A stretch of DNA of 64,000 nucleotides, taken from Paraburkholderia oxyphila NBRC 105797 (GTDB lineage Bacteria; Pseudomonadota; Gammaproteobacteria; Burkholderiales; Burkholderiaceae). Shown here in pieces: positions 27,544-36,517 of the stretch. The notes under the pieces were generated by a model. It was not told where the DNA came from. It searched no databases and saw only the letters and a program-made list of their open reading frames with translations. Made by a program: the position numbers and the translations under genes. The stretch is taken from the NCBI RefSeq assembly GCF_000685075.1, contig NZ_BAYD01000056.1, positions 1 through 64,000 of the forward strand. The letters run 5' to 3'. Position 1 is the stretch's first letter; the number at the start of each line of letters is the position of its first letter.

Positions 27544-30500
27544 TCAGGCCATGACATCAAAGGCGTCGAACTCAGACGCGCCGCTCACCGTAATCAAGGG
27601 CCCCGTGTCGGGCTGCTCGCGTGAGAGCGCCTCGACCTCATGATCTCGCCAGCCGTACGCCTCGAGCTGTGCGCAGATGCGCTGGCTGGCGGCGTGGTTG
27701 CCCTTGCGCAGCAAATCCGCCGCGAGGTGGCGTGCCTGATGCAGCGCCGCGACCTCGCCGAGCACGCGCGGCACCTCGCGGTCTCCCGCGAGCAGGGTCG
27801 CCGCGCGAGCTAGCGGAGCGAACGCCTCGTGATAACGGCGCAACTTCGCGAGCGCAATACCGATCGCCTTCTGCGCGTGCGCATCGTCCGGGAACGTCTG
27901 CAGCATCTGCCGCGCGACCTGGAGCGCCTGCTCGTGGAGGCCGTTGCGGTTGAGCGCGTCGAGCGTCGAGATGAACTGCTCGAACAGCGCCGCGATCTCG
28001 GGCGCGAGCTGGCTCGCCTTTTCCGCGCGAGCACCGAGACGAATGCGTTCCAGTTCGAAGCCGCGGTCGCGCGCCTGGTTCAGAATGCGCTTCGCGCCTT
28101 CCGTTCGGTCACAAGCGAGCAGCGCCTCAATATAAATTTCCCAGCGCTCTTCGTTTTCTGGTTCGGTCTGCACCGCAGAGCGGAAATAATGCAAGCTCTC
28201 GGTGGGACGGCCGCGCTGGATCGCGAGCACGCCAAGGTTGTGATTGACCTCCGCATCATTCGGGCGCAGACGCAACACCTCGCGATACAGACACTCGGCC
28301 GCGTCGAAATCGCCGGCAATCTGGCACTCGGTCGCCGCCTCAATGTTTTGCGCAATGGCAGCGTCGGGATCGGCCGGTGCTTCATCGCAGTGGATCTGCC
28401 ACATCTGCTCGAATGCGTCTTCGAGCCCGCGCGTGAAACGCGGTGCGTCGTAAAGCGGCGACGCGTGCATCTCGTCGCGCAACGCCGCGCGATGCGCTGC
28501 CAGCGTCGCCGGATCGGCCGCCATCGAGCAGGCCAGCTCGATGAAGGCGTCCTCGTCGGCGGCGATCCACTCGGGATGGCCGAGATTGTTCAGGATGCCC
28601 TCACCCATGTGCGCGACGAAGCGATCGCCCTTTTTGACCATCACGGGCACGCCCATCCACAGCGCTTCCACGGTCGTCGTGCCGCCGTTGTACGGAAACG
28701 GATCGAGCGCGATGTCGATTTTGTGGTACGACGCGAAATACTCCTTGCGCGGCGTGGATCCCTCGAGTATCAGTCGCTCAGCGGCAATGCCGTGCGCCGC
28801 AAAGCGCGCGGTGATGTCGTCGCGGTTATACGGCTCGTTGAGCTCCGTCGCCTTCAGCATGAGCTGCGCGTCGGGCAGGCGCTGAAGCAGGCGCGCCCAG
28901 AGCGCCACAACCGCATCATTGACCTTGCTGAGCTTGTTGAAGCAGCCGAACGTGACATGGCCGTTCTCCAGCATCGGCAGCGGACCGACCTCCACCACGT
29001 CGGCGGGCTCCGAGAAGCACAGGTAACCGTCGGGCAGGCGCCACGGTTTCTCGGTCATCTGCTCTTCCTCACCTTCGGGCAGCGTGTAGCGGTCGCCAAT
29101 GAAGTAGTCCATCGTCGGCATGCCGGTCGTGGCGAAGTAGCCGATCCAGGTCGCCTGCACCGGCGCCGGCTTCCATGCGAAAAGCGGCAACCCCGACTTG
29201 GCGGTGTGGCCGGACAGGTCGATGAGGATGTCGACGCGGTCCTCGTGAATCTTTTCCGCGCTAGCCTTCGCCGTCATGTCGACCAGACTGTTCCATTCCG
29301 TCACACGCTGCCTGATGCGCTCGGTGACGCCGTCCTCGCCACGCACGGTCGAGTACACCACGGGCTGCACACGAGCATGGTCGAGATGTCCGAAGACGCT
29401 CTCCATGAAGTAGCCGACCGGGTGCGAACGCAAATCGCCCGAGACGAAGCCGACGCGCAGCGGACGGCGCGCGCGTTCGGCCGCAGATGGCGCGGCGTGG
29501 AGATACGGCGTGCAGCCCGCCATCACGGCATGACCGTAGGCTTTGGCCACGGCCTTGTTCTCGAGAATGGGTAGCGACTCGTCGTAGTGCTGCAGGAACA
29601 GCATGGTGTCGTAGAGGCTATAGTTGTCGGGCATGAGCGAGAGCATCTGCCGTAGCCATGTGACCGATTCGTCGGTGCGGCGCACGCGCCCGAGAAAATT
29701 AGTGAGATTGCCGTAGGGCTCGGACATGTGCGGCTTGAGCGCAATGGCGCGCTTGCAGGCATCGATGGCTTCGTCGAAGCGTTTCATCGCAGCGAGCGCA
29801 TTGCCTGACGAAATCAGCGCGGCGTAGTTGTCGCGGTCGATCTCGAGCGCGCGGTGGCAATTCTCAAGCGCCTCCTCGTACTTCTCCTGCTTGATCAGCA
29901 CGTTGGCCAGATTGCTATAGACGGCCGGGTTCGTGGGATCGAGTTCCACCGCGCGCTTGCCGCAGCTGACCGCCTTCTCAAACTCACCCACGCGGGCCCA
30001 TAGCAGCCCGAGATTCTGCCAGGCGGCGAGATTTTCCGGATCTTGCTCGCGGAGTTCCTCGAACACGTCGATCGCCGCGCGATTGTCCTCGTCGATGAGC
30101 AGCAGCACGCCCAGCTTTTCACGGGCGCGAATCAGTTTGGGATTGAGCTCGATGGCCTTGCGATAGGACTCGATGGCCTTTTGCTTCTCCTCGTCCTGCT
30201 CCGCTTTCGCGCTCATCTGCGCCTTCGACGCGTACGCTTCGCCCAGATTCATGTGGCACAGCGCATAGTTCGGGTCGCTGGCGATCGCCTTGTTGATGAG
30301 CTCGATCGCTGTCTCGTGATCGCGCTGGCTGCTGGCGAGCACGCCGAGCGAGCGCATCGTGCTGATGTGGTCCGGCTCGGCCGCGAGAATCGCGCGATAG
30401 AGCGTGCCAGCCTCGGCGAGACGCCCCGCCTCATGATGACGCCAGGCGAGCTGGAGCGTTTCGGGTATCGATGCCGGCGTCTGGGCCTCGCCGCCCGCGA

Positions 30501-30570
30501 CGCGGCAACACTGACTGGAAAGCTGGCCGCTGCCGCACGGGCAAGGGTCGGAGGGGATGCTCGTGTTCAT
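27544..30570 (-). CDS. TPR / O-GlcNAc-transferase (SPINDLY-like) protein with N-terminal SEC-C motif
   Basis: This 1008-residue protein starts with a SEC-C zinc motif (residues 8-21, CPCGSGQLSSQCC pattern). About eight TPRs follow (to about residue 340). Next comes a GT41 catalytic region with RPLRVGFVSGDLRSHPVGYF, DILIDLSGHTAKSGLPLF, PVQATWIGYFATTGMPTMDY, TFGCFNKLSKVNDAVVALW and LDPFPYNGGTTTVEALWMGV. Further TPRs lie at the C-terminus. GT41 enzymes transfer GlcNAc or a related sugar to Ser/Thr; here flagellin is the likely target. I start at the ATG at 30570. The 392 bases upstream (30571-30962) hold no gene. Confidence 0.9.
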   Translation of the reverse strand: MNTSIPSDPCPCGSGQLSSQCCRVAGGEAQTPASIPETLQLAWRHHEAGRLAEAGTLYRAILAAEPDHISTMRSLGVLASSQRDHETAIELINKAIASDPNYALCHMNLGEAYASKAQMSAKAEQDEEKQKAIESYRKAIELNPKLIRAREKLGVLLLIDEDNRAAIDVFEELREQDPENLAAWQNLGLLWARVGEFEKAVSCGKRAVELDPTNPAVYSNLANVLIKQEKYEEALENCHRALEIDRDNYAALISSGNALAAMKRFDEAIDACKRAIALKPHMSEPYGNLTNFLGRVRRTDESVTWLRQMLSLMPDNYSLYDTMLFLQHYDESLPILENKAVAKAYGHAVMAGCTPYLHAAPSAAERARRPLRVGFVSGDLRSHPVGYFMESVFGHLDHARVQPVVYSTVRGEDGVTERIRQRVTEWNSLVDMTAKASAEKIHEDRVDILIDLSGHTAKSGLPLFAWKPAPVQATWIGYFATTGMPTMDYFIGDRYTLPEGEEEQMTEKPWRLPDGYLCFSEPADVVEVGPLPMLENGHVTFGCFNKLSKVNDAVVALWARLLQRLPDAQLMLKATELNEPYNRDDITARFAAHGIAAERLILEGSTPRKEYFASYHKIDIALDPFPYNGGTTTVEALWMGVPVMVKKGDRFVAHMGEGILNNLGHPEWIAADEDAFIELACSMAADPATLAAHRAALRDEMHASPLYDAPRFTRGLEDAFEQMWQIHCDEAPADPDAAIAQNIEAATECQIAGDFDAAECLYREVLRLRPNDAEVNHNLGVLAIQRGRPTESLHYFRSAVQTEPENEERWEIYIEALLACDRTEGAKRILNQARDRGFELERIRLGARAEKASQLAPEIAALFEQFISTLDALNRNGLHEQALQVARQMLQTFPDDAHAQKAIGIALAKLRRYHEAFAPLARAATLLAGDREVPRVLGEVAALHQARHLAADLLRKGNHAASQRICAQLEAYGWRDHEVEALSREQPDTGPLITVSGASEFDAFDVMA

Positions 30571-30962
30571 GTCTGTAGACGGTTCCGGACGGGAATTAGC
30601 ACGCGACCGCCGGGCGCCGATGTTCCGGTCGAACCGGCGGCGAGGCGCACACGAGTTGGGGCACGCACGCAAGCGCGGCCCAGCCCGGCACGCACGGCGG
30701 GACTTCTACTGCGTGCAAGTCTAGACGCGAGGGCGCGGCGTCGATTGCCCGAGCAGGGCCGACTTTCCCCCGTAATTCGCGCAGCGCACGAACAGAGGCA
30801 GGCGTCAAAAGAAGCTGCGGATAAAAAAGGGGGGGAATGGGAACCCGAACTGGGTACACCCGGCCGCGATCGACCCCGCAACCCGTGCCTGCGCAAGGCG
30901 TCGCGCAAGCCGCAGGTTGCTGGTTCGTCCGTTCAGTACTCAACCGAAGCGATCGATCCCGC

Positions 30963-33134
30963 TCACCCCTTCACCGGCCCCGGATCGCTCTGACTCGGCC
31001 GCCCCGTCTCCACGTGGCCCGCGAAGCGCCGCACGACCTTGTCCGACGCGCCGCCGACCGTCGACGCTGCGATGTTCAGGTCATACCACCCATGGCTCGA
31101 GCTGAGCTCCCAGTGGTCCTGCATCGTCTGCCCGGGCCGCAGCGTGTAGTGCCGCGAGTTCGCGCTGCTATACGCGTTATCGACAATGACGCTGCACGCA
31201 GCACCACCACTATTGCGCAACTCAAGATACACGTGTCGATTGCGCACGTCATAGCCAATACGCGCTTCCGGATTCGCGTGATGGCCATCAACCGCGACTT
31301 GCACATTGCCCTGGAATTCGCACACATAGCCGTTCGGCCCATAGACCGCCAGATGGTACGCACCCTGCGCGGCCGTCGTGCTCCAGTAATCGGCGAAGTT
31401 ATCCCGCGCAGCGACCGTATAGCGACGCGGCGGATTGGTCGGATTCAGGCGGTCATACACGTAGAACGCCGCACCCGCTCTGCCTGAATTCGCGAAATCG
31501 AGCCACAGATTGCCGTCGTGGCCGCTCACCCGGCTGTGAACGAAGACTTCGTACGGCAGCGCGCGCGCCGGCCGCGTGCCGGGCTCCTGCGTCGGCATCG
31601 TCTGTGGCGAGGGCACCTGGTACGCCTGCCCGGCCGTCTGAATGTGCTGCGGGACCGTGAAGCTCACCGTCGACGTATCCGGCTTGCCTGAGAAGTCAAA
31701 CGCGGAAGTCAGGTCGCCACAAACCGAGCGGCGCCACTCGCTGATGAGCGGCTCCTGCACGCCGAAGCGCGCCTCGAGGAAGCGCAGCACCGACGTGTGA
31801 TCGAACGTCTCCGAGCAAACCCACCCGCCCTTGGACCACGGCGAAATCACGATCAGCGGCACGCGCGGCCCGAGGCCGATCGGCTGGATCCCTCCAGGGT
31901 CTGCACCCGGGATCAGCGGTCCCATCTCGCTCGGATACTTGCCGAGATCGAGGTATTCATCGCCGATATTCGAAAGCAGGCTCGACGAGATCATCCCCTC
32001 GCCGTTCAGCCCGCTCGAGAGCGGCGGCACCGGCGGCACGACGTGATCGAACAGGCCGTCGTTCTCATCGTAGTTGAGGATGAACACGGTCTTCGCCCAC
32101 ACGTCCGGGTTCGACGTCAGCGCCTCGAGAACCATGTTGATGTAAAACGCGCCATCAGTCGGCGACGCGGACGGGTGCTCGGAGTACAGGTCAGGCGCAA
32201 CGATCCATGATACCTGCGGCAGCTGGTTGGCCTGCACGTCGGCCTGGAGCTCGAGAAGCGTGTGGTTCGAGGCGCCCTTTTCGACGAGCGGACCGCTCGC
32301 ACCTTCCGCCACCTGAAAGTTCTTGAAGAACATCAGCGAGTTGTCGGTGAAGTTGTCGGTCGGGCTATTCGGAAGACCCGTGCCGCCCTGATACAACTTC
32401 CAGGAGATGTTCGCGTTCTCCAGACGCTCGGCATACGTGGTCCAGGTATAGCCGTTCGTATTATCACGCTCGCCAAGGCCGGGGCCGTTCGGCGGATTGC
32501 CAACGCCGTAGATGTTGCGCGAATCGATCGTGCCGGACCACAGGTAGATCCGGTTCGGCGCGGTATCGGCATGCACGGAGCAATGATAGGCGTCGCAGAT
32601 CGTGAACGCGTCGGCGAGCGCGTAGTGGTACGACAGATCCGCGCGCTGCAGATAGCCCATCGTCAGCACGTCCTGCTTCTGGTTCACCCACTGGTCCCAC
32701 AGGCCGTAGTCCCACGCAAGATGGCCGGTGCTCCAGCCATGGTTCGTGCCCGGCTGGTATTCGCTCGTCAGCTTCGGATTGAGATAGAACGGCAGCACGT
32801 AAGGCGCCGACGGGCTCAAGCCACGCGAATTATAGTGCGACGTCTGCACCGAAGCGGGCGGCTGCTGCCAGACCGGCGCGCCGTTGGGCAGCTGGTGCGG
32901 GCGCGGATCGTTGAAGCCGCGCACGCCACGCAAGCCGCCGAAGTAATGGTCGAACGAGCGGTTCTCCTGCATGAAGATCACGACGTGCTCGACGTCCTGA
33001 ATCGTGCCGGTGCGTGTCGCGGCGGGCATGGCGAGCGCCTTGCGGATCGCGGGCGGAAAGGCTGCATAAGCAGCCATCGCGCCTGCCGACTGCGTAGCAA
33101 GGCGCAGGAAATCACGTCTGTTTTTCGACGTCAT
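30963..33134 (-). CDS. plcN: Phosphocholine-specific phospholipase C, Tat-exported
   Basis: This 723-residue enzyme has a twin-arginine signal (SKNRRDFLRLATQSAGAMAA) and the acid phosphatase/phospholipase C fold with VVIFMQENRSFDHYFGGLRG at the active site. Further conserved parts are LSYHYALADAFTICDAYHCS and VFILNYDENDGLFDHVVPP. Two C-terminal phospholipase-C domains follow (about 510-720). The family cleaves phosphatidylcholine or sphingomyelin to phosphocholine. Burkholderia have several paralogues, so the exact symbol is uncertain. I start at the ATG at 33134. Confidence 0.92.
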   Translation of the reverse strand: MTSKNRRDFLRLATQSAGAMAAYAAFPPAIRKALAMPAATRTGTIQDVEHVVIFMQENRSFDHYFGGLRGVRGFNDPRPHQLPNGAPVWQQPPASVQTSHYNSRGLSPSAPYVLPFYLNPKLTSEYQPGTNHGWSTGHLAWDYGLWDQWVNQKQDVLTMGYLQRADLSYHYALADAFTICDAYHCSVHADTAPNRIYLWSGTIDSRNIYGVGNPPNGPGLGERDNTNGYTWTTYAERLENANISWKLYQGGTGLPNSPTDNFTDNSLMFFKNFQVAEGASGPLVEKGASNHTLLELQADVQANQLPQVSWIVAPDLYSEHPSASPTDGAFYINMVLEALTSNPDVWAKTVFILNYDENDGLFDHVVPPVPPLSSGLNGEGMISSSLLSNIGDEYLDLGKYPSEMGPLIPGADPGGIQPIGLGPRVPLIVISPWSKGGWVCSETFDHTSVLRFLEARFGVQEPLISEWRRSVCGDLTSAFDFSGKPDTSTVSFTVPQHIQTAGQAYQVPSPQTMPTQEPGTRPARALPYEVFVHSRVSGHDGNLWLDFANSGRAGAAFYVYDRLNPTNPPRRYTVAARDNFADYWSTTAAQGAYHLAVYGPNGYVCEFQGNVQVAVDGHHANPEARIGYDVRNRHVYLELRNSGGAACSVIVDNAYSSANSRHYTLRPGQTMQDHWELSSSHGWYDLNIAASTVGGASDKVVRRFAGHVETGRPSQSDPGPVKG

Positions 33135-33178
33135 GGGAAATCCTGTTATTGGGGGAAAAAGTGGAGGTGTCCTGAGAA

Positions 33179-33439
33179 TCAGTGCGCGCCGCTCGCGTTG
33201 GAGTCGGGCGCCCAATGCATGTCGGGTGCGCCCGGCGCGTTGTCTTCGCCACTCGCGTTCGCATTCGTGCCGGCGCCCGCCATCTGCTGGCTGTTTTGCA
33301 GGGCGTTCTGCTGACTGCTTTGCGGGTTGCTCGCTCCCGGCGAAGCCGAGGAGCCATCGCTGTCGCTGCCGCCGCACGCGGCGAGCACGAGAGAAAAGTG
33401 CAGCGCGGCGCAGAGGGCGCGCATATCGAATCGACGCAT
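33179..33439 (-). CDS. Small secreted lipoprotein
   Basis: This 86-residue protein has a lipoprotein signal peptide with lipobox LVLAACGG (Cys22). The mature part is a Ser/Asn/Gln-rich disordered chain (SQQNALQNSQQMAGAGTNAN). It precedes the phospholipase gene by 44 bases on the same strand, so the two may be cotranscribed. An ATG at 33424 is also possible. Function unknown. Confidence 0.65.
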   Translation of the reverse strand: MRRFDMRALCAALHFSLVLAACGGSDSDGSSASPGASNPQSSQQNALQNSQQMAGAGTNANASGEDNAPGAPDMHWAPDSNASGAH

Positions 33440-33694
33440 GAGAATCGGTCCGTGGATGACGAATGCGGCCATTAACGCATTGGCGAATGTCCTCGAAGTG
33501 ACCGGTTCCACCAGCTTTCTTGCGGTGTACCTCAGCTTTTTTGTTTGAGGCTTTGCTGAAAAATCGTCTCTGTCGACCGATGAGTGCGCAACTGCACGCG
33601 AGCGCGGCATCCACCGGAGCGTGCGCGCGTCACGCGGCGGACACATCGGCACGCTACGCTGTCGCGCGGGTGCGGAGGAGAAGAGGACAGCATT

Positions 33695-34603
33695 TTGTTC
33701 GATCAGTTGAAGGCGTTCCACGCGACGGTCCGCCAGGGCAGCATCACGCGTGCCGCGCGGCACCTCGGCGTGAGTCAGCCAACCATCGCCGCGCAAATTC
33801 GGCAGATCGAGCAGCTATACGGCGTCGAGCTGTTCTATCGCAGCGGACGCCGCCTCGCCGTCACCGAAACCGGCATCGCGCTCTTGCCGCTCGTCGAGAA
33901 GATGATCGACTTCGAGGCTCAGGCCGACATCATGCTGCGTAACGTCGGCGGCCTGTTCGAAGGTCAATTGAGGATCGGCGCGACGGGGCCCTACTACATC
34001 ATGGACGCGATCAGCCGCTTCTCGAAGGCGCATCCGGCCATCGCGCTCACTTGCCGGATCGGCAATTCGGAAGACATCCTCAACGCAGTGCAGGAGTTTC
34101 GGATCGACCTCGCGGTGTCGTCGCATCGCAATGATGCGGATGGGCTCGAGCGGCGCGTGATCTCGACCGATCCGCTCGTGCTCGTCGTGCATCACAGCCA
34201 TCCGCTCGCGCGCTTCGAGGCAGTCGACGCGGCGCGCCTGGCCGACGTGCGTCTCCTGATCCGCGAAACAGGCTCGGTCACGCGCAGCTGCACCGAGGAG
34301 ATTCTCGCGAAGGCCGGCGTCGCACCCGCCTCGATTGCGGAGATCGGCAGCCGCGAGGCGATTCGCGAAGCCATTCTGCACGGCGTGGGCGGCAGTATTT
34401 TTCCGCTCGGCGAAGCGGAGCGGCATCCGGCTCTGCGCGTGATCGCACTGCGCGACGTCGATACGACGATCGACGAATACATCTATTTCCTGAAGGCGCG
34501 CCGCCAGAGTCCGGCGATCGACGCGTTTCTCGCCTGCATCGCGCCGGGGGGCGACAGAAGGGACAACGCAAGGCGAATGCGCGAGGCGTCGGTGGGGTGT
34601 TGA
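33695..34603 (+). CDS. LysR-family transcriptional regulator
   Basis: This 302-residue regulator has an N-terminal winged helix (FDQLKAFHATVRQGSITRAARHLGVSQPTIAAQIRQIE) and a periplasmic-binding-type effector domain (GQLRIGATGPYYIMDAI onward). I choose the TTG at 33695, which has GAGGA seven bases upstream and starts exactly where the HTH should. The ATG at 33584 would add 37 Arg-rich residues. It is divergent from the lipoprotein/phospholipase pair and might control it. Similarity to phosphonate-linked LysR regulators is only an impression. Confidence 0.85.
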   Translation: MFDQLKAFHATVRQGSITRAARHLGVSQPTIAAQIRQIEQLYGVELFYRSGRRLAVTETGIALLPLVEKMIDFEAQADIMLRNVGGLFEGQLRIGATGPYYIMDAISRFSKAHPAIALTCRIGNSEDILNAVQEFRIDLAVSSHRNDADGLERRVISTDPLVLVVHHSHPLARFEAVDAARLADVRLLIRETGSVTRSCTEEILAKAGVAPASIAEIGSREAIREAILHGVGGSIFPLGEAERHPALRVIALRDVDTTIDEYIYFLKARRQSPAIDAFLACIAPGGDRRDNARRMREASVGC

Positions 34604-34701
34604 GGGGGACGTTCGAGGAATACGAGCGGACCGTCACGGTCCGCTGCGGTGTGGGGCGGGTGGCATTCACAGGGGAGCCCCGTTCCCCCGAACGCCAACG
34701 A

Positions 34702-35679
34702 TCAAAGAAAGGGACCCGTATAGAGGACGGTTTGCGGCCCTATCCCGCCGTTGTTGCCGTATTTGTTTACGATCGTCAGGGTGCCGCCTGCGTGCGTATA
34801 AACCAGCTTCCCGTACTTCTGGAGGTCCTGGTATGCGCTCTTTTGCGTCTCGAGCGCAATCTTGCGCGCGACAGCCTGATGATATGCCTTGCCCGCGAGA
34901 GCCTTTTTGCTAAAGGGGCTCGCGTAAGCCTTGGGGTTGTCTCTGTATTTATTGTCTATTTCGAGCCATTCTTGCGCCGCCTTGTCGCTATCGATGGCAC
35001 GTCTATACGCTGCCCATTGCTTCATGACCCGGTCGATCTTCGGGCTGCGCAGAAATTCCTCTTTCTCGAGCGCGATATCGATGGCCGCCTCTTGCTCGAC
35101 GCTCGATTTACCCGTCGTTTCGTCGAAGCCCACCGCCCCGGTTCTCGCGGTCATGGTCATCGTGCGCCCATGGTCGCTGCATAGATAGTGGAACATCTTG
35201 TACGCGAAACTGGTGTTGAGCAGTGTTAGCGGGATCATCCCCTGATGATCGAGGTCTCTCGCGTAATATTCGTCGGTTCGGGCGCCGTAACACATAACGA
35301 GGGCGACTTTATAGTGCTTGCTCCGCTTGGGCAGCACCTTGCGGATCAATCTGCCGAAGTCTTTCCACGTACCTAGCGCTTCCCCACCCGAAGCCTTCGC
35401 GAAGGCGTGCTCGGTATCGTTCGCCAAACCGTGCGTGCACAGGTAGATTTTTTCGGCGACGTCGCAGTCGTCGCGTGCCGCTTTCAGCTTGTTCCCCAGT
35501 GGCGTTCCATCCTGCAAATCCTTGAGCTCGTCGAATAGATCGTGGATCGGAACGACATCCTCGCCAACGAGCACGGTCCTGGGCCCGGCCTGGATTTTTG
35601 CCTCCAGCCCTCGTTTCACTCTCGTTACGGGCCCGATCTGCTCAGGGTCCGCCAAATTCAGGATCACTAGCCGCGGCAT
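34702..35679 (-). CDS. Unrecognised protein with caspase-like His-Gly / Cys pattern
   Basis: I do not recognise this 325-residue protein by family. A hydrophobic strand ends in His83-Gly84 (KIYLCTHG), and a second hydrophobic strand ends in Cys130 (YKVALVMCYGAR). This is the layout of clan CD cysteine peptidases, with 47 residues between the pair. It is followed by SFAYKMFHYLCSDH and TMTARTGAVGF, which resembles caspase-fold domains of polymorphic toxins. There is no signal peptide. The last 100 residues are basic and helical. GC content is lower than in the flanks. It lies just outside the tandem tRNA-linked elements. Confidence 0.6.
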   Translation of the reverse strand: MPRLVILNLADPEQIGPVTRVKRGLEAKIQAGPRTVLVGEDVVPIHDLFDELKDLQDGTPLGNKLKAARDDCDVAEKIYLCTHGLANDTEHAFAKASGGEALGTWKDFGRLIRKVLPKRSKHYKVALVMCYGARTDEYYARDLDHQGMIPLTLLNTSFAYKMFHYLCSDHGRTMTMTARTGAVGFDETTGKSSVEQEAAIDIALEKEEFLRSPKIDRVMKQWAAYRRAIDSDKAAQEWLEIDNKYRDNPKAYASPFSKKALAGKAYHQAVARKIALETQKSAYQDLQKYGKLVYTHAGGTLTIVNKYGNNGGIGPQTVLYTGPFL

Positions 35680-35924
35680 GTTGTGGTCTCCGGAATCGAA
35701 TTGTTCCCCATGAGAATCCCGCGTCGATCACTGTCGCGTCTCCTGCTGCTGCAAGAGCGGAACGCCGTGGAGGGTGTATCGAATTTCGACGCGAGTCTGT
35801 TGGGGAAATTAGTTCAATTCCGGACGAAACTCAACGTGTAGGCAGATCGCGGCAACAGAATATGCGCTGGGCATTCGATCTGCCGGAGGGCTTTGCTTTG
35901 TGGGGATCTACGCGAGTCTTGTAT

Positions 35925-35969
35925 TGGCGCGCCCGGCTGGGATCGAACCAGCAACCCCTGCCTTCGGAG
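35925..35969 (-). repeat. Third copy of the tRNA-Arg(CCG) 3' end (old attachment site)
   Basis: These 45 bases repeat the 3' half of tRNA-Arg(CCG), including encoded CCA, T-arm and the 3' side of the anticodon arm. They then diverge, so there is no complete tRNA here. They are the outer boundary of a 2.2-kb remnant that ends at the next copy (38173). Confidence 0.88.
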
Positions 35970-36289
35970 CTTTGGCGACACGCAGCACACCCTTATAAAT
36001 CAAGGCCTTACGCAAATCGCAAACTGTAAGATCAAGGCTAAGCAAGGCCAATCCTGCTCGCCCAGGCTGCAATTTAGCTGCGGATCTGGAGTACTTTTGC
36101 CCCTCGCCATCAAACGCGCCGACATTTCGCGTGGCTTGAGGGCTTTGCACCACGTCATCGTGCATCAAATTGCATCATTCCACTTGCCAATAGCATGCCC
36201 TGTATGCCGCCCCCAGGGACCGTTGGGACGGGTGACTCGGTGTACGAAGAACATTCTGTTAAGAGAAGCCCGCATGCGCGGTGGGGTCT

Positions 36290-36326
36290 GCGATCTTGGG
36301 GCAACTGGTAGGTGCCCCAAGATCGC
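36290..36326. repeat. Perfect 14-bp inverted repeat
   Basis: GCGATCTTGGGGCA at 36290-36303 pairs perfectly with TGCCCCAAGATCGC at 36313-36326 across a 9-base loop. It lies 190 bases before the effector-like gene. There is no T-run on either side, so it is not a typical terminator. Confidence 0.7.
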
Positions 36327-36517
36327 GTATAAGCGCCCGGACGCACTCAGGTTTTCCCGGTGGCTGCCAACACTACGGCGTCAGATTGATGGGCGCTGGA
36401 TAATGGCGACGCAGGCTCAGTGGGTTCAGCGCACGGAAACTGGAGCGAAATCAATAGCTGACGGCGCGTTTTCCGATATGTATGCCGGTTCCTCGTCGTG
36501 TCAAGGAACCGTTGCCC

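Larger units (their letters stand above)
35680..36517. other. Gene-poor stretch at the left edge of the tRNA-linked elements
   Basis: This stretch holds the outermost tRNA-Arg 3'-end copy (35925-35969) and a strong inverted repeat (36290-36326). I see no open frame here with protein-like composition. Confidence 0.5.

Noticed and set aside
27829..29574. Long open frame antisense to the GT41 gene
   Set aside because: Same GC-driven artefact; no ribosome site and no protein-like composition.
35925..35969. A second complete tRNA-Arg gene
   Set aside because: Only the 3' half is present; sequence after the anticodon arm diverges, so no cloverleaf can form.
36290..36326. Integron attC site
   Set aside because: No R/L box core sites, no integron integrase and no cassette structure; only a perfect stem-loop.
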